Shown piece after piece: positions 48,624 to 57,413 of a stretch of 64,000 nucleotides of DNA. Position 1 is the stretch's first letter; each line of letters begins with the position of its first letter. Where the stretch lies: assembly GCA_020831885.1 (NCBI GenBank), contig JAFIFU010000003.1, positions 84,199 to 148,198 of the forward strand, given 5' to 3'. A program made the position numbers and the translations under genes. The notes beneath the pieces were generated by a model. It saw nothing but the letters and a program-made list of their open reading frames with translations, was not told the DNA's origin and ran no database searches. The DNA is from Ectothiorhodospiraceae bacterium. Its GTDB lineage: Bacteria; Pseudomonadota; Gammaproteobacteria; Nitrococcales; Aquisalimonadaceae.

Positions 48624-49491
48624 GCTCCACCCCCCCCTTGCCGAAGATACCGCTGGGCATGAAGAACAGGATCAGCAGGATCAGCACGAAGGCCACGGCG
48701 TCCTTGTAATCCGACGAGATGTAACCGGCCATCATGGCCTCGGTGACCCCCAGGATGACACCTCCGGCGATGGCGCCGACAAAGCTGCCCAGCCCCCCCA
48801 GCACGGCGGCCACGAAGCCCTTGAGACCCAGCATCACGCCCACCTCGTAGTAGGTGAAGGTGATGGGCGCGACGATCACGCCCGCCACTGCCCCCAGCAG
48901 GCCCGCCAGGGCAAAGCTGACCAGCAGCACCATATTGGTGTTGATGCCCATGAGCTTGGCGGCATCGCGATTGTGGGACGTGGCCAGAATGGCCTTACCC
49001 AGCATGGTGCGGGTGAAAAAGTAGCCCAGCGCCGCCACGATGAGCACCGTGATGCCAAGCACCCACAGGCTCTGGGGCATGACCACCACGCCCAGAAAGC
49101 GGATGGGCTCATCGCCGGAAAAGGGCGGCAGGGCATGGTAGCTGCGCCCCCAGACCACCTGCGCAACACCACGAAGAAACAAGGCCGCCCCCACGGTGAT
49201 GATGATCAGCGGTATCACACCGGCATCCCGCGCCGGCTCGATCCCACCCTTGTAGAGGAGGATGCCCACCAGGCCGCCGAACAAAACGGCGATCAGCAGG
49301 GCGACGGGCATGGGCACGCCGGTGGCGATGATGAAGACGGCGGACATGCCGCCGATCATCACGAAATCGCCCTGGGCGAAGTTGATCACGTGACTGGCGT
49401 TGTAAATGATACTGAATCCCAGCGCGACCAGGGCATAGGTCGCACCGATGGTGACCCCGGTAACCAGGAATTGCAGGAAATCTGAGAACAT
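48616..49491 (-). CDS. Branched-chain-type ABC permease LivH
   Basis: Membrane permease of 291 residues. GATYALVALGFSIIYNASHVINFAQGDF at the N-terminus (shortened here to the key GFSIIYNASHVINFAQG) and ATSHNRDAAKLMGIN in the middle identify LivH. GAGGTGAGACACC precedes the ATG. It is separated from the binding-protein gene by 83 bases with a stable hairpin, a layout that allows more binding protein than permease. Confidence 0.94.
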   Translation of the reverse strand: MFSDFLQFLVTGVTIGATYALVALGFSIIYNASHVINFAQGDFVMIGGMSAVFIIATGVPMPVALLIAVLFGGLVGILLYKGGIEPARDAGVIPLIIITVGAALFLRGVAQVVWGRSYHALPPFSGDEPIRFLGVVVMPQSLWVLGITVLIVAALGYFFTRTMLGKAILATSHNRDAAKLMGINTNMVLLVSFALAGLLGAVAGVIVAPITFTYYEVGVMLGLKGFVAAVLGGLGSFVGAIAGGVILGVTEAMMAGYISSDYKDAVAFVLILLILFFMPSGIFGKGGVERV

Positions 49492-49516
49492 GGTGTCTCA
49501 CCTCGGACTTGTGAGC

Positions 49517-49549
49517 AGGCGCCGCCCCCGGCATGCGGGCGCGGCGCCT
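49517..49549 (-). terminator. Hairpin between livK-like and livH genes
   Basis: AGGCGCCGC (49517-49525) and GCGGCGCCT (49541-49549) form a perfect 9-bp stem with a 15-base loop in the short livK-livH gap. It lacks a T-run, so partial termination or 3'-end protection of the binding-protein mRNA is more likely than full termination. Confidence 0.55.
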
Positions 49550-49574
49550 TGACCGTCTGCACGACGCTGCGCTG

Positions 49575-50735
49575 TCAGTCCTGTTCGATCAGTCTCCAGG
49601 TGCCGTTGCGGACCTCCACCATGCGGAAGCTGGTCTCGATATCCAGCCCCATGTGATCTTCCGGACTCATGTTGAATGTCCCGGTCACACCCTGGAAGTC
49701 CGTGGTCTGCTCCAGGGCGTCGCGAACCGCGTGGGGATCCGTGGTGCCGGCCCGCTCAATGGCATCCACCGCCAGCATCAGCGCGTCATAGGCATAGCCG
49801 GCGAAGGCTGAGGGGGTCTCCCCATAGGCTTCCCGGTAGGTCTCCCGGAATGCCATGGTGGGTGCCTTCTGCGGGTCATCGTCCGGCAGCAGATCCGCCA
49901 CCAGGATGGGCGATACCGGCAGACGCACGCCCTCGGCCGCCGCACCGGCCAGTTCAAGGTAGCTTTCGGACGCCACACCGTGGGACTGGTAGAGCGGCCG
50001 ATCGATGCCCAGGGCCGCGTAGTTGCGGGTGACGATGGCCGGCGCCTGCCCGAAGTCGAAATTCAGGATCGCCTCCACCTCCGGGTTGGCCCGGATCCGG
50101 GTCAACTGCGGGGTCATGTCCGTATCATCCGGCGCGTAGGTTTCGTCCTCGATGATTTCAATCCCGTAGTCCGCCGCCACCGCGTGGGACTGCTGCCGAC
50201 CGGAGGCACCGAAACCGCCGGTCCCGGAAATCAGACCGATCCTGGAGATGCCGCGGCGCTGCATGTCGGCGAACACCTGTTCGGCGGCCATACGATCGGT
50301 TTCCGGCGTCTTGAACACCCACTTCTTCACCGGCTCGACCACGACCACCGCGCCGGCCAGGCTGATGAAGGGCACCTCCAGGCGCTCGATCAGCTCCACC
50401 GCCGCCATGGTGGCCCCGGTGGTGGAGCCGCCGATGATGATATGGGAACGATCCCGCGCGATCAGGCGCCGGGCAAAGGTACGGGCCTGGTCGGACGCGC
50501 CGTGATCATCGTAGTAGGTGAATTCCAGCGGCCGGCCGAGCACACCACCTTCCTCGTTGATCCGGTCCACATAGAGCCGCAGCGTCTTGCGCTGCGGATC
50601 GCCGAGGAACGACGCGGGGCCGCTGGCGGACAGGAACGACCCGATCCGGATCGGTTCATCCGCCGCCACCTGTGACACGCCCAGGCCAAACGCGGCCACC
50701 GAGCACACGGCAGCCAGCAGGGTTTTCTTCAACAT
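49575..50735 (-). CDS. Periplasmic substrate-binding protein of the HAAT transporter
   Basis: A 386-residue type I periplasmic binding protein. Signal peptide 1-22 (LLAAVCSVAAFGLGVSQVAA) precedes the mature start DEPIRIGSFLSASGPASF. YYDDHGASDQARTFARRLI and GGSTTGATMAAVEL line the binding cleft. Binding of leucine-type ligands usually shows different cleft residues. Given its location directly after paaE, I infer phenylacetate or a related aromatic acid. GGAGGAGATCGTC precedes the ATG. 125 bases separate it from paaE. Confidence 0.92.
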   Translation of the reverse strand: MLKKTLLAAVCSVAAFGLGVSQVAADEPIRIGSFLSASGPASFLGDPQRKTLRLYVDRINEEGGVLGRPLEFTYYDDHGASDQARTFARRLIARDRSHIIIGGSTTGATMAAVELIERLEVPFISLAGAVVVVEPVKKWVFKTPETDRMAAEQVFADMQRRGISRIGLISGTGGFGASGRQQSHAVAADYGIEIIEDETYAPDDTDMTPQLTRIRANPEVEAILNFDFGQAPAIVTRNYAALGIDRPLYQSHGVASESYLELAGAAAEGVRLPVSPILVADLLPDDDPQKAPTMAFRETYREAYGETPSAFAGYAYDALMLAVDAIERAGTTDPHAVRDALEQTTDFQGVTGTFNMSPEDHMGLDIETSFRMVEVRNGTWRLIEQD

Positions 50736-50860
50736 GACGATCTCCTCCCACAGTCGTTTTTCTATCGTCACAAGGTCGATAACATGGGTGGCGGACTCCA
50801 TCCCGCCCACCCCCTGCCCATCAGGACACGGGGTATCCTGCCTCCGCTCCCACCACGCGC

Positions 50861-51937
50861 TCAGGCGTCGTAGTCCAGAATCACTTTCTCCGAAGCCGGG
50901 TAGCTCTGACAGGTGAGCACATAGCCCGCTTCGATCTCGTAATCCTCCAGCGCGTAGTTGACATCCATCTCCACCTCCCCTTCCACGACCCGGGCGCGAC
51001 AGGTGGAACAGACCCCGCCTTTGCACGAGAAGGGAAGATCGGCACCGGCCTCGAGTCCGGCATCCAGAATGGACTGGGTATTCCGGGGCAGGTCGAACTC
51101 AACCTGCCCGCCGTCCACGCGCACAGCCACCCGCGCCGCGCTGTGATCGAGACTGGCATCGTCCTGGCGCTGCCGGCGGCGTTCTTTGGCCTCGCCCGGC
51201 GCCGTGAACAGCTCGAAGTGAATCCGCTCCGGGGGCATGCCGGCGGACTTCAAGGCCTCGGTTACCGCGTGAATCATGCTCTCCGGCCCGCAGATCACGC
51301 ATTCCGTCATGTCCGCTGGCTTCACCCAGTGGCGGAACAGCTCCCGGCATTTGTCGCTGTCGATATGACCGTGAAACAGGTCGATATCGGTCTGCTCGCG
51401 GCTCATCACCGGAATCAGCGTGAAACGCTCCATGTAGAGGTTTTTCAGGTCTTCCAACTGCTCGCGGAAAATCATGTTCTGGGTGGAGCGGTTGCCGTAG
51501 ATCAGGGTGAACGTGCTGTGCGGCTCCGCCTGCAGACCGGTCTTGATCATGGAGATGATCGGCGTAATGCCGCTACCCGCCGCCACCGCCAGGTAGCTGT
51601 TGCGGTTTTCCGGATGAAATTCCAGCCCGAAATGCCCTTGCGGCGGCATGACCTCGAGCACATCCCCCCGCTTGAAATGCTCATTGGCATGGTTGGAAAA
51701 GCGGCCATGGGGCTGGCGCTTGATGGCCACCCGCAACTCACCGTCCTGCTCGGCGGTACAGATGGAATAGGTCCGCATCACTTCCTGGCCGTCAATCCGG
51801 GCGCGAAGCGCCAGATGCTGTCCCGCCCGGTAGCGGAAATCGTCCCTGATCTCCCCGGGCACGGAAAAGGCGATGGACACGGTATCCCGCGTCTCCTGCC
51901 GGACATCACTCACGGTGAGGTTATGAAACCGGGACAT
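50861..51937 (-). CDS. paaE: Phenylacetyl-CoA epoxidase reductase subunit PaaE
   Basis: Passes electrons from NAD(P)H through FAD and a 2Fe-2S cluster to the PaaA di-iron centre. FAD motif RTYSIC is near residue 55, the NAD motif GSGITPIISM near 120, and the C-terminal plant-type ferredoxin has CKGGVCSTCRARVVEG plus a later Cys in TCQSYP. It has 358 residues from ATG 51937. A linker of about 20 charged residues (EAKERRRQRQDD) separates the reductase and ferredoxin parts. Confidence 0.96.
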   Translation of the reverse strand: MSRFHNLTVSDVRQETRDTVSIAFSVPGEIRDDFRYRAGQHLALRARIDGQEVMRTYSICTAEQDGELRVAIKRQPHGRFSNHANEHFKRGDVLEVMPPQGHFGLEFHPENRNSYLAVAAGSGITPIISMIKTGLQAEPHSTFTLIYGNRSTQNMIFREQLEDLKNLYMERFTLIPVMSREQTDIDLFHGHIDSDKCRELFRHWVKPADMTECVICGPESMIHAVTEALKSAGMPPERIHFELFTAPGEAKERRRQRQDDASLDHSAARVAVRVDGGQVEFDLPRNTQSILDAGLEAGADLPFSCKGGVCSTCRARVVEGEVEMDVNYALEDYEIEAGYVLTCQSYPASEKVILDYDA

Positions 51938-51977
51938 GATCCGCCCCCTCCCTGTACGTCTTCTTGCGGCATCCTGG

Positions 51978-52469
51978 TCAGATGCACTTGAAATAATCGA
52001 ATGGTTCCAGGCAGTCACGGCAGCGGTACAGGGCCTTGCAGGCGGTGGACCCGAACTCGCTGACCTGTTCCGTGTTCTCCGAACCGCACTGGGGGCAGGC
52101 CGGCTTCACCGGCTCACCGAACAGTGCGCTCCGCCCGCCGGCCTGCCCCTCCGGCGGCGCGATTCCGTAGGCGCGGAGCTTCTCCCGGGCGGCATCACCG
52201 ATCCAGTCCGTGGTCCAGGCCGGGGAGATGCGCTCTTCGATCCGCACCCGATCGATCCCGTGTTTCCGCAGGGTCTGGACGATCTCCATGCGGATGGTCA
52301 TCATCGCGGGACAACCGGTGTAGGTGGGGGTGATCACCACGTGCAGGGTGTCATCCTCCCAGCGAACGTCGCGCAGCACCCCCAGATCCTCGATGGTGAG
52401 CACCGGGATCTCCGGGTCTGTCACGTCGGCCAGCCAGCGACGGATCTCGCCGGGCCGGGGCCGCGCCAC
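51978..52469 (-). CDS. paaD: Phenylacetyl-CoA epoxidase maturation protein PaaD
   Basis: SufT/MIP18-type protein needed for iron-sulfur or di-iron maturation of the epoxidase. DPEIPVLTIEDLGVLRDV near the N-terminus and TPTYTGCPAM are DUF59 motifs. The C-terminus has a zinc-finger-like CPQCGS...CKALYRCRDC and ends FDYFKCI exactly as in E. coli PaaD. I choose GTG at 52469 because AGGA lies 5 bases upstream; ATG at 52493 would overlap paaC. The length is 163 residues. Confidence 0.94.
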   Translation of the reverse strand: MARPRPGEIRRWLADVTDPEIPVLTIEDLGVLRDVRWEDDTLHVVITPTYTGCPAMMTIRMEIVQTLRKHGIDRVRIEERISPAWTTDWIGDAAREKLRAYGIAPPEGQAGGRSALFGEPVKPACPQCGSENTEQVSEFGSTACKALYRCRDCLEPFDYFKCI

Positions 52470-52479
52470 GGTTTTCCTG

Positions 52480-53238
52480 CTACCAGCGGGCATCCGGATA
52501 CGCCCTCGGCAGAAACTGCATTTCCGCCAGGATGTAACCCAGGTGCTCCGAATGCCGGCCCTGCTTGCCGCCCTGCTGCATCCACTGCTCACCGGGCCGC
52601 TCCAGCGTGGCCGCCTCCAGCACCTGATCCACCCGCTGACGCCAGGCATCCGCCACCGGCTCCAGATCGGCGCCGAGGCCTTGCTCCACCATGGCCTGAT
52701 CCACCGCATCCGCTGCCATCAGTTCCCCGGTGAAGCGCCAGAGCTCATCCAGCGCGGCCTGGGTGCGGCGATGACTTTCCTCGGTCCCGTCCCCCAGCCG
52801 GATCACCCACTCGCTGCTGCGGCGCAGGTGATAGCGCACTTCCTTCACCGATTTCGCGGCGATGTCCCGCACCCGTTCGTCACCGGAGGCGGCGAGTTGC
52901 TCCAGCAGCGGCAGATGAAAGGCGTCGAACAGGAACTGCCGCATGATGGTCATGGCGTAATCGCCGTTCGGCTGCTCCACCAGCAGGGCGTTGCGGTAAT
53001 CCCAGGCGTCCCGATGATAGGCCAGCCAGTCCGCGTCACGCCCCTCTCCCTCCACCTGACCGGCCAGATCCAGCCAGGACTTCGCCTGACCGATCAGGTC
53101 CAGGGCCACATTGGCGGTGGCCATTTCCTCTTCCAGCACCGGGGCATGTCCCACCCAGGCGGACAACCGCTGCCCCAGCACCAGGGCATTGTCGCCAAGC
53201 CGAAGCAGGTACTCGAATTGCTTGCTGGCATCACTCAT
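52480..53238 (-). CDS. paaC: Phenylacetyl-CoA epoxidase structural subunit PaaC
   Basis: Non-catalytic ferritin-like partner of PaaA. LLRLGDNALVLGQRLSAW at the start, NVALDLIGQAK, LLVEQPNGDYAMTI and KEVRYHLRRSSEW are close to E. coli PaaC, as is the ending LAEMQFLPR. ATG at 53238 aligns with E. coli; ATG at 53262, overlapping the paaB stop, would add 8 residues and has GGAG upstream. The length is 252 residues. Confidence 0.95.
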   Translation of the reverse strand: MSDASKQFEYLLRLGDNALVLGQRLSAWVGHAPVLEEEMATANVALDLIGQAKSWLDLAGQVEGEGRDADWLAYHRDAWDYRNALLVEQPNGDYAMTIMRQFLFDAFHLPLLEQLAASGDERVRDIAAKSVKEVRYHLRRSSEWVIRLGDGTEESHRRTQAALDELWRFTGELMAADAVDQAMVEQGLGADLEPVADAWRQRVDQVLEAATLERPGEQWMQQGGKQGRHSEHLGYILAEMQFLPRAYPDARW

Positions 53239-53261
53239 GGCTGCGCCCCCCGTGACCGCCA

Positions 53262-53546
53262 TCACAGATTCTCCACCTCGTCCGGCACCTCGTAGAAGGT
53301 CGGGTGACGGTAGATCTTGTCCTCGCTGGGGTCGAACAGAATTTCCTTGTCGCCCGGCGCGGAGGACACGATATCCGCTGCACGCACCACCCAGATGCTG
53401 GCACCCTCGTTACGGCGCGTGTACACGTCCCGCGCGTTGTTGATGGCCATTTCCGCATCGGTGGCGTGGATGCTGCCCACATGCTTGTGCGACAGCCCGT
53501 GCTTGCTGCGGATGAACACTTCCCACAGTGGCCAGTCCCTACTCAT
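53262..53546 (-). CDS. paaB: Phenylacetyl-CoA epoxidase subunit PaaB
   Basis: Small subunit of 94 residues that bridges PaaAC heterodimers. WPLWEVFIRSKHGLSHKHVG and DAEMAINNARDVYTRRNEG are the family signatures. GGAGGAAGCATC sets the start at 53546; an upstream open stretch lacks homology. It lies 49 bases after paaA. Confidence 0.96.
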   Translation of the reverse strand: MSRDWPLWEVFIRSKHGLSHKHVGSIHATDAEMAINNARDVYTRRNEGASIWVVRAADIVSSAPGDKEILFDPSEDKIYRHPTFYEVPDEVENL

Positions 53547-53595
53547 GATGCTTCCTCCACGGCGCGGCTCCGATAGGATCGCGCCAGTCCGCTGC

Positions 53596-54582
53596 TCAGG
53601 CCGCCCGACGGGCCGCCTGCTTCTCGGCATGCACCCGGGCCGCCTCACGGACCCAGGCACCCTCCTCGTAGGCACGCACCCGCGCACCCAGGCGCTCACG
53701 GTTGCAGGGGCCATCCCCCTGGATCACGCGCCAAAACTCGGACCAGTCGATTTCGCCGATCTGCCAGTGACCGGATTCCTCGTCATACCGGAGCTCCGGA
53801 TCGGGAAGGGTGAGCCCCAGGTAGTGGGCCTGGGGAACGGTCTGGTCGATAAAACGCTGACGCAGCTCATCGTTGGTATGCCGCTTGATCTTCCAGGCCA
53901 TTGACTGCTGCGTGTGCACGGACTCCCCGTCCGGAGGCCCGAACATCATCAGCGAGGGCCACCACCAGCGGTTCAGGGCATCCTGCGCCATGCGCTTCTG
54001 CTCCTCGGTACCGCGACAGAGTTCCAGCATGATTTCGTAGCCCTGGCGCTGGTGGAAGCTCTCTTCCTTGCAGATACGCACCATGGCCCGGGCATAGGGG
54101 CCATAGGAGCAGCGGCACAGGGGAATCTGGTTCATGATCGCCGCGCCGTCCACCAACCAGCCGATGGCACCGATATCGGCCCAGGTCAGGGTCGGGTAGT
54201 TGAAGATACTGGAGTACTTCGCCTTGCCGCTGTGCAGGGCATCCAGCAACTCCTGCCGGTCCACACCCAGGGTCTCGGCGGCGCTGTAGAGATAGAGACC
54301 GTGCCCGGCCTCGTCCTGGACCTTGGCCAGCAGAATCAGCTTCCGACGCAGGCTGGGGGCACGACTGATCCAGTTCCCCTCGGGCAGCATGCCCACGATT
54401 TCCGAATGGGCATGCTGGGAGATCTGCCGGATCAGTGTCTTGCGATACTGCTCCGGCATCCAGTCACGCGGCTCCACGGTAATGTCCTGATCGATGCGGT
54501 CCTGGAACGCGGCCTCTTCGGGGGACATCCCTTCCCGGCTGGGTTTCCCCTTCGCCCCGGTATCGACGAGCTGGCTGTACAT
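53596..54582 (-). CDS. paaA: Phenylacetyl-CoA epoxidase catalytic subunit PaaA
   Basis: Di-iron oxygenase subunit that, with PaaBCE, adds one O atom from O2 to the ring of phenylacetyl-CoA. Ligand motifs are Glu61 (HAHSEIVG), Glu91-x2-His94 (QDEAGHGLY) and Glu174-x2-His177 (KEESFHQRQ). The length is 328 residues. GAGGAGGTCTGC precedes the ATG. First gene of paaABCDE-livKHMG-hemerythrin/livF, under the promoter at 54649-54676. Confidence 0.97.
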   Translation of the reverse strand: MYSQLVDTGAKGKPSREGMSPEEAAFQDRIDQDITVEPRDWMPEQYRKTLIRQISQHAHSEIVGMLPEGNWISRAPSLRRKLILLAKVQDEAGHGLYLYSAAETLGVDRQELLDALHSGKAKYSSIFNYPTLTWADIGAIGWLVDGAAIMNQIPLCRCSYGPYARAMVRICKEESFHQRQGYEIMLELCRGTEEQKRMAQDALNRWWWPSLMMFGPPDGESVHTQQSMAWKIKRHTNDELRQRFIDQTVPQAHYLGLTLPDPELRYDEESGHWQIGEIDWSEFWRVIQGDGPCNRERLGARVRAYEEGAWVREAARVHAEKQAARRAA

Positions 54583-54623
54583 GCAGACCTCCTCGGGCGT
54601 TGCGCATCCGGTATCGACGCTAG

Positions 54624-54634
54624 ATCGTGATACA
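54624..54634 (-). promoter_or_regulatory. Probable PaaX operator at paaA
   Basis: Minus-strand TGTATCACGAT, just downstream of the predicted transcription start. The same core TGTATCACAAT overlaps the -10 of the paaN promoter at 59062-59072. It resembles the E. coli PaaX operator (WWTRTGATTCGCGWT, as I remember it) only in part, so the assignment rests on the shared core and on placement. Confidence 0.5.
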
Positions 54635-54648
54635 TTTTCATTGTCATA

Positions 54649-54676
54649 AATATAGCATTTTGTGTCACATGCGCAA
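54649..54676 (-). promoter_or_regulatory. Likely paaA promoter
   Basis: Minus-strand -35 TTGCGC (54671-54676) and -10 TATATT (54649-54654) with a 16-base spacer. The start point would be near 54642, giving a leader of about 60 bases that includes the probable PaaX site. Confidence 0.6.
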
Positions 54677-54713
54677 GCGGGAATCATGTTGCGAAGCAGC
54701 ATCGAGACAACTG

Positions 54714-54747
54714 GTTTTTTAGTATAAAAAACAACTTGTTATAAGTT
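54714..54747. repeat. Two adjacent short inverted repeats in the AT-rich stretch
   Basis: GTTTTTT (54714-54720) and AAAAAAC (54726-54732) flank AGTAT. Immediately next, AACTT (54733-54737) and AAGTT (54743-54747) flank GTTAT. The first can form a hairpin able to end transcripts from either side. A similar AAACG-GTTAT-CGTTT unit precedes repeat copy E at 63930-63944. Confidence 0.5.
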
Positions 54748-54840
54748 TAACGCGTAACCTGAACAGAGAAGGTGGCTAAAGACGGATCTGTCTATAGCGA
54801 CATTTTTCTGCCCACAGGCAGGAACCTTCGTGTCATATAT

Positions 54841-54916
54841 GGAAGCGCTGAACCATTCCCATGGCGCTCTGGCTTTGCAGCGTGTTCGGGGGCGGGGCGC
54901 GGCGCGCAGGCAATGG
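54841..54916 (+). repeat. Dispersed intergenic repeat, copy D
   Basis: Begins GGAAGCGCTGAACCATTCCC, then ATGGCGCTCTGGCTTTGCAG and ends CGCAGGCAATGG, 76 bp. The first 53 bases match copy E (63947 onward) with only about six differences, and both ends match copy A. It lies between paaX and paaA and contains no gene. Confidence 0.85.
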
Positions 54917-54961
54917 GAACGCCATCACCCCGGAAGATTGAAGAGACCGGGAACCGGAAGC

Positions 54962-55885
54962 TCAGCCCAGCCCGCCGAAACGCTTGTAGAAATACGGGGC
55001 GGGATCCGGCAATGGCCCCTCCGCGGTCTGCAGCACTTCCGTGAGGTGCGCCTCCGCCAGTGGATAGGTCAGGCGATACAGATTCCGGGTCAGCAATCGG
55101 GCCGCTGTTCCGTTCCAGTTGGCGGGCAACACCTGATCCGGCAATTGCGGGTCCCGGAGGAGCAGACGCCGGATTTCATGAATGAGCAGCGTCCGCACCA
55201 GGAAACACTGGCTCGGATCCAGCCGGCGGGCTGCTTTCACCGCCTGCCATACCGGCCGGAACTGATCCAGGAAGCGGCTGTAGGCTATCTGCAGCTCATC
55301 CAGGCTCCAGCACTCCCGAACCAGGCGGTTCATGGGCCGGGAGGTGGGCAGTCCGTCCTGGCGGGCATGCATCAGGATCACATCGCCCAGCACCCCCAGA
55401 TCCTGGAGTATGGCCAGCAGCGCCTCACGGGGCGCCAGCGGATGCCCGAATACCGTGGGCGCCAGGCTGGCAAAACCCAGATTGGTGAGCTCCCGGCGCA
55501 ACACCTCACGCGCCTCCCCCTGCAATGGGGAGGCAAACAGCAGGGTCCATTCACCGTTCCAGTCCTGATGCGGCTCGGCGTACACCCGCTGATAGGCGCG
55601 CTCGAAGGCCCGCCAGCCGCTGTTGGTCAGACTGTAGTAACTGCGACGGCCGATCTGGGACGAGGTGAACCACCCTTCCTTGGACAGCCGGTAGACGGAG
55701 GTGCGCACCAGCCGTTCGCTGAGCCCCAGGGGCTTGAGCAGATCGATCAGGCTGCCAAGCCATACCGTCCCCCCCCGGGGCGCGATGGCATCCCCGTATA
55801 CGGTGATGATCAGTGAGCCCGCTCGAATCGGCCGCTGCCTGCGAAACCCCTCGACCAGCTCCGAAACAATCTTATTGACGGACAT
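54962..55885 (-). CDS. paaX: Phenylacetate operon repressor PaaX
   Basis: GntR-like repressor of paa genes, released by phenylacetyl-CoA. The N-terminal winged helix includes RAGSLIITVYGDAIAPRGG and LVRTSVYRLSKEGWF; the rest (about 100-307) is the PaaX effector domain with YSRFLDQFRPVW. The length is 307 residues, like E. coli PaaX (316). It is the last gene of the paaG-paaI-paaK-paaX row, so its own level may rise with the genes it controls. Confidence 0.95.
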   Translation of the reverse strand: MSVNKIVSELVEGFRRQRPIRAGSLIITVYGDAIAPRGGTVWLGSLIDLLKPLGLSERLVRTSVYRLSKEGWFTSSQIGRRSYYSLTNSGWRAFERAYQRVYAEPHQDWNGEWTLLFASPLQGEAREVLRRELTNLGFASLAPTVFGHPLAPREALLAILQDLGVLGDVILMHARQDGLPTSRPMNRLVRECWSLDELQIAYSRFLDQFRPVWQAVKAARRLDPSQCFLVRTLLIHEIRRLLLRDPQLPDQVLPANWNGTAARLLTRNLYRLTYPLAEAHLTEVLQTAEGPLPDPAPYFYKRFGGLG

Positions 55886-56012
55886 GAGCCTGACGTGCCC
55901 TCCCCCGGATCAGGTGGCCGCCCAGAACGGGCTGGCGCAGAGTGCCACATGTACCAAGCTTTCGGAAAACATCGCCATGTCTCAGCGCCGTTGTGCGGCC
56001 CGTCCGCCCGGT

Positions 56013-57329
56013 TCAGGCCTTGTCCCGGAGGTCCACCACGCGCTTGGCCTTCCCCAGGGAACGCTCCAGTTGCCCCACCTCCACCACCTCCACGTCCGCG
56101 GAGACGCCGACGTAGGACTTGATGGCGTGGGCCAGTTCCTTGGCAATCACAACCCGTTCCTCTTCATCCAGCACACCCAGATCCTGACGGGGCTCCACCA
56201 ACACGGTGAGCTTGTCCATGTGGCCATCGCGGGTGAGTTGCAATTGGTAATGGGGGGCCAACTGACTGTGCGCGCAGATTCGCTCCTCGATCTGGGTTGG
56301 GAACACGTTCACGCCACGGACGATGACCATATCGTCGCTGCGGCCGGTGATCCGGTCCATGCGCCGCATGGTGCGCGCCGTTCCCGGCAGCAGGCGTGTG
56401 AGGTCCCGCGTACGGTAGCGGATGATGGGAAACGCCTCCTTGGCCAGACTGGTGAACACCAGCTCCCCTTCCTCACCGTCGGGCAGAACCTCGCCGGTAT
56501 CCGGGTCGATCACTTCCGGGTAGAACAGATCCTCCCAGATGGTGAGGCCGTCCTTGGTCTCGATGCACTCCTGGGCGACCCCCGGGCCGATCACCTCGGA
56601 CAGTCCGTAGATATCCACCGCATCGATGTCCAGCCGCTCCTCGATCTCCTTGCGCATGGCATCGGTCCACGGTTCGGCACCGAAGATACCCAGACGCAGA
56701 GAGCACTTGCGCGGATCCAGCCCCTGGCGTTCCATCTCGTCCGCGATATTCAGCACATACGAGGGCGTGACCATGATCACCGACGGCTTGAAATCATTGA
56801 TGAGCTGCACCTGCTTCTCGGTCTGCCCGCCGGACATGGGAACCACCGTGCAGCCCAGGCGCTCGGCACCGTAATGGGCACCCAGCCCGCCGGTGAACAG
56901 CCCGTAGCCATAGGCCACGTGCACCAGATCATTGCCGGTGACGCCAGCGGCGCGCAGAGAACGCGCCATCACATCCGCCCACATATCGATGTCGTTCTGC
57001 GTGTACGCCACCACCGTGGGACGCCCCGTGGTACCGCTGGAGGCATGCACCCGCACCACATCTTCCATGGGCGTGGCGATCATGCCGAACGGGTAGTTGT
57101 CCCGCAGATCGTTCTTGACCGTGAACGGAAACCTGCCCAGATCCTCCAGCGCGCTGACCTCGGACGGATGCACACCGGCCTGGTCAAAGGCATGGCGGTA
57201 GAACGGCACATTCTTGTAAGCGTGGTTCAAGGTCCAGCGCAGGCGTTGCAACTGGATCTCCTGTAATGCCTCGCGGCTGCAGGTCTCCACCGCCTCCAAC
57301 AGCCCGTTGGCTCTCAAACCGGAAAGCAT
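56013..57329 (-). CDS. paaK: Phenylacetate-CoA ligase
   Basis: Activates phenylacetate to phenylacetyl-CoA with ATP, the entry step of the pathway. The AMP-binding motif ASSGTTGRPTVVAYTQ lies near residue 92, and YGLSEVIGPGVAQEC and TGRSDDMVIVRGVNVFPTQ are adenylate-forming family motifs. Its 438 residues fit the family. GGGGAGGAGACTGAC precedes the ATG. The 127-base gap to paaX shows no clear promoter. Confidence 0.97.
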   Translation of the reverse strand: MLSGLRANGLLEAVETCSREALQEIQLQRLRWTLNHAYKNVPFYRHAFDQAGVHPSEVSALEDLGRFPFTVKNDLRDNYPFGMIATPMEDVVRVHASSGTTGRPTVVAYTQNDIDMWADVMARSLRAAGVTGNDLVHVAYGYGLFTGGLGAHYGAERLGCTVVPMSGGQTEKQVQLINDFKPSVIMVTPSYVLNIADEMERQGLDPRKCSLRLGIFGAEPWTDAMRKEIEERLDIDAVDIYGLSEVIGPGVAQECIETKDGLTIWEDLFYPEVIDPDTGEVLPDGEEGELVFTSLAKEAFPIIRYRTRDLTRLLPGTARTMRRMDRITGRSDDMVIVRGVNVFPTQIEERICAHSQLAPHYQLQLTRDGHMDKLTVLVEPRQDLGVLDEEERVVIAKELAHAIKSYVGVSADVEVVEVGQLERSLGKAKRVVDLRDKA

Positions 57330-57413
57330 GTCAGTCTCCTCCCCAATCGTGCGGCGCAGCAGCGCGGGCTGCGTCCGCGATCATCGTTCCCAATGGACAC
57401 GCGGCGCCACCGC

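Larger units (their letters stand above)
54583..54961. other. 379-base region between paaX and paaA
   Basis: No gene. It contains the paaA promoter, a probable PaaX site, an AT-rich stretch (about 54640-54800) that stands out against the GC-rich surroundings, two short inverted repeats, and repeat copy D. On the minus strand the order is paaX stop, repeat D, AT-rich stretch, promoter, paaA. Confidence 0.75.
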
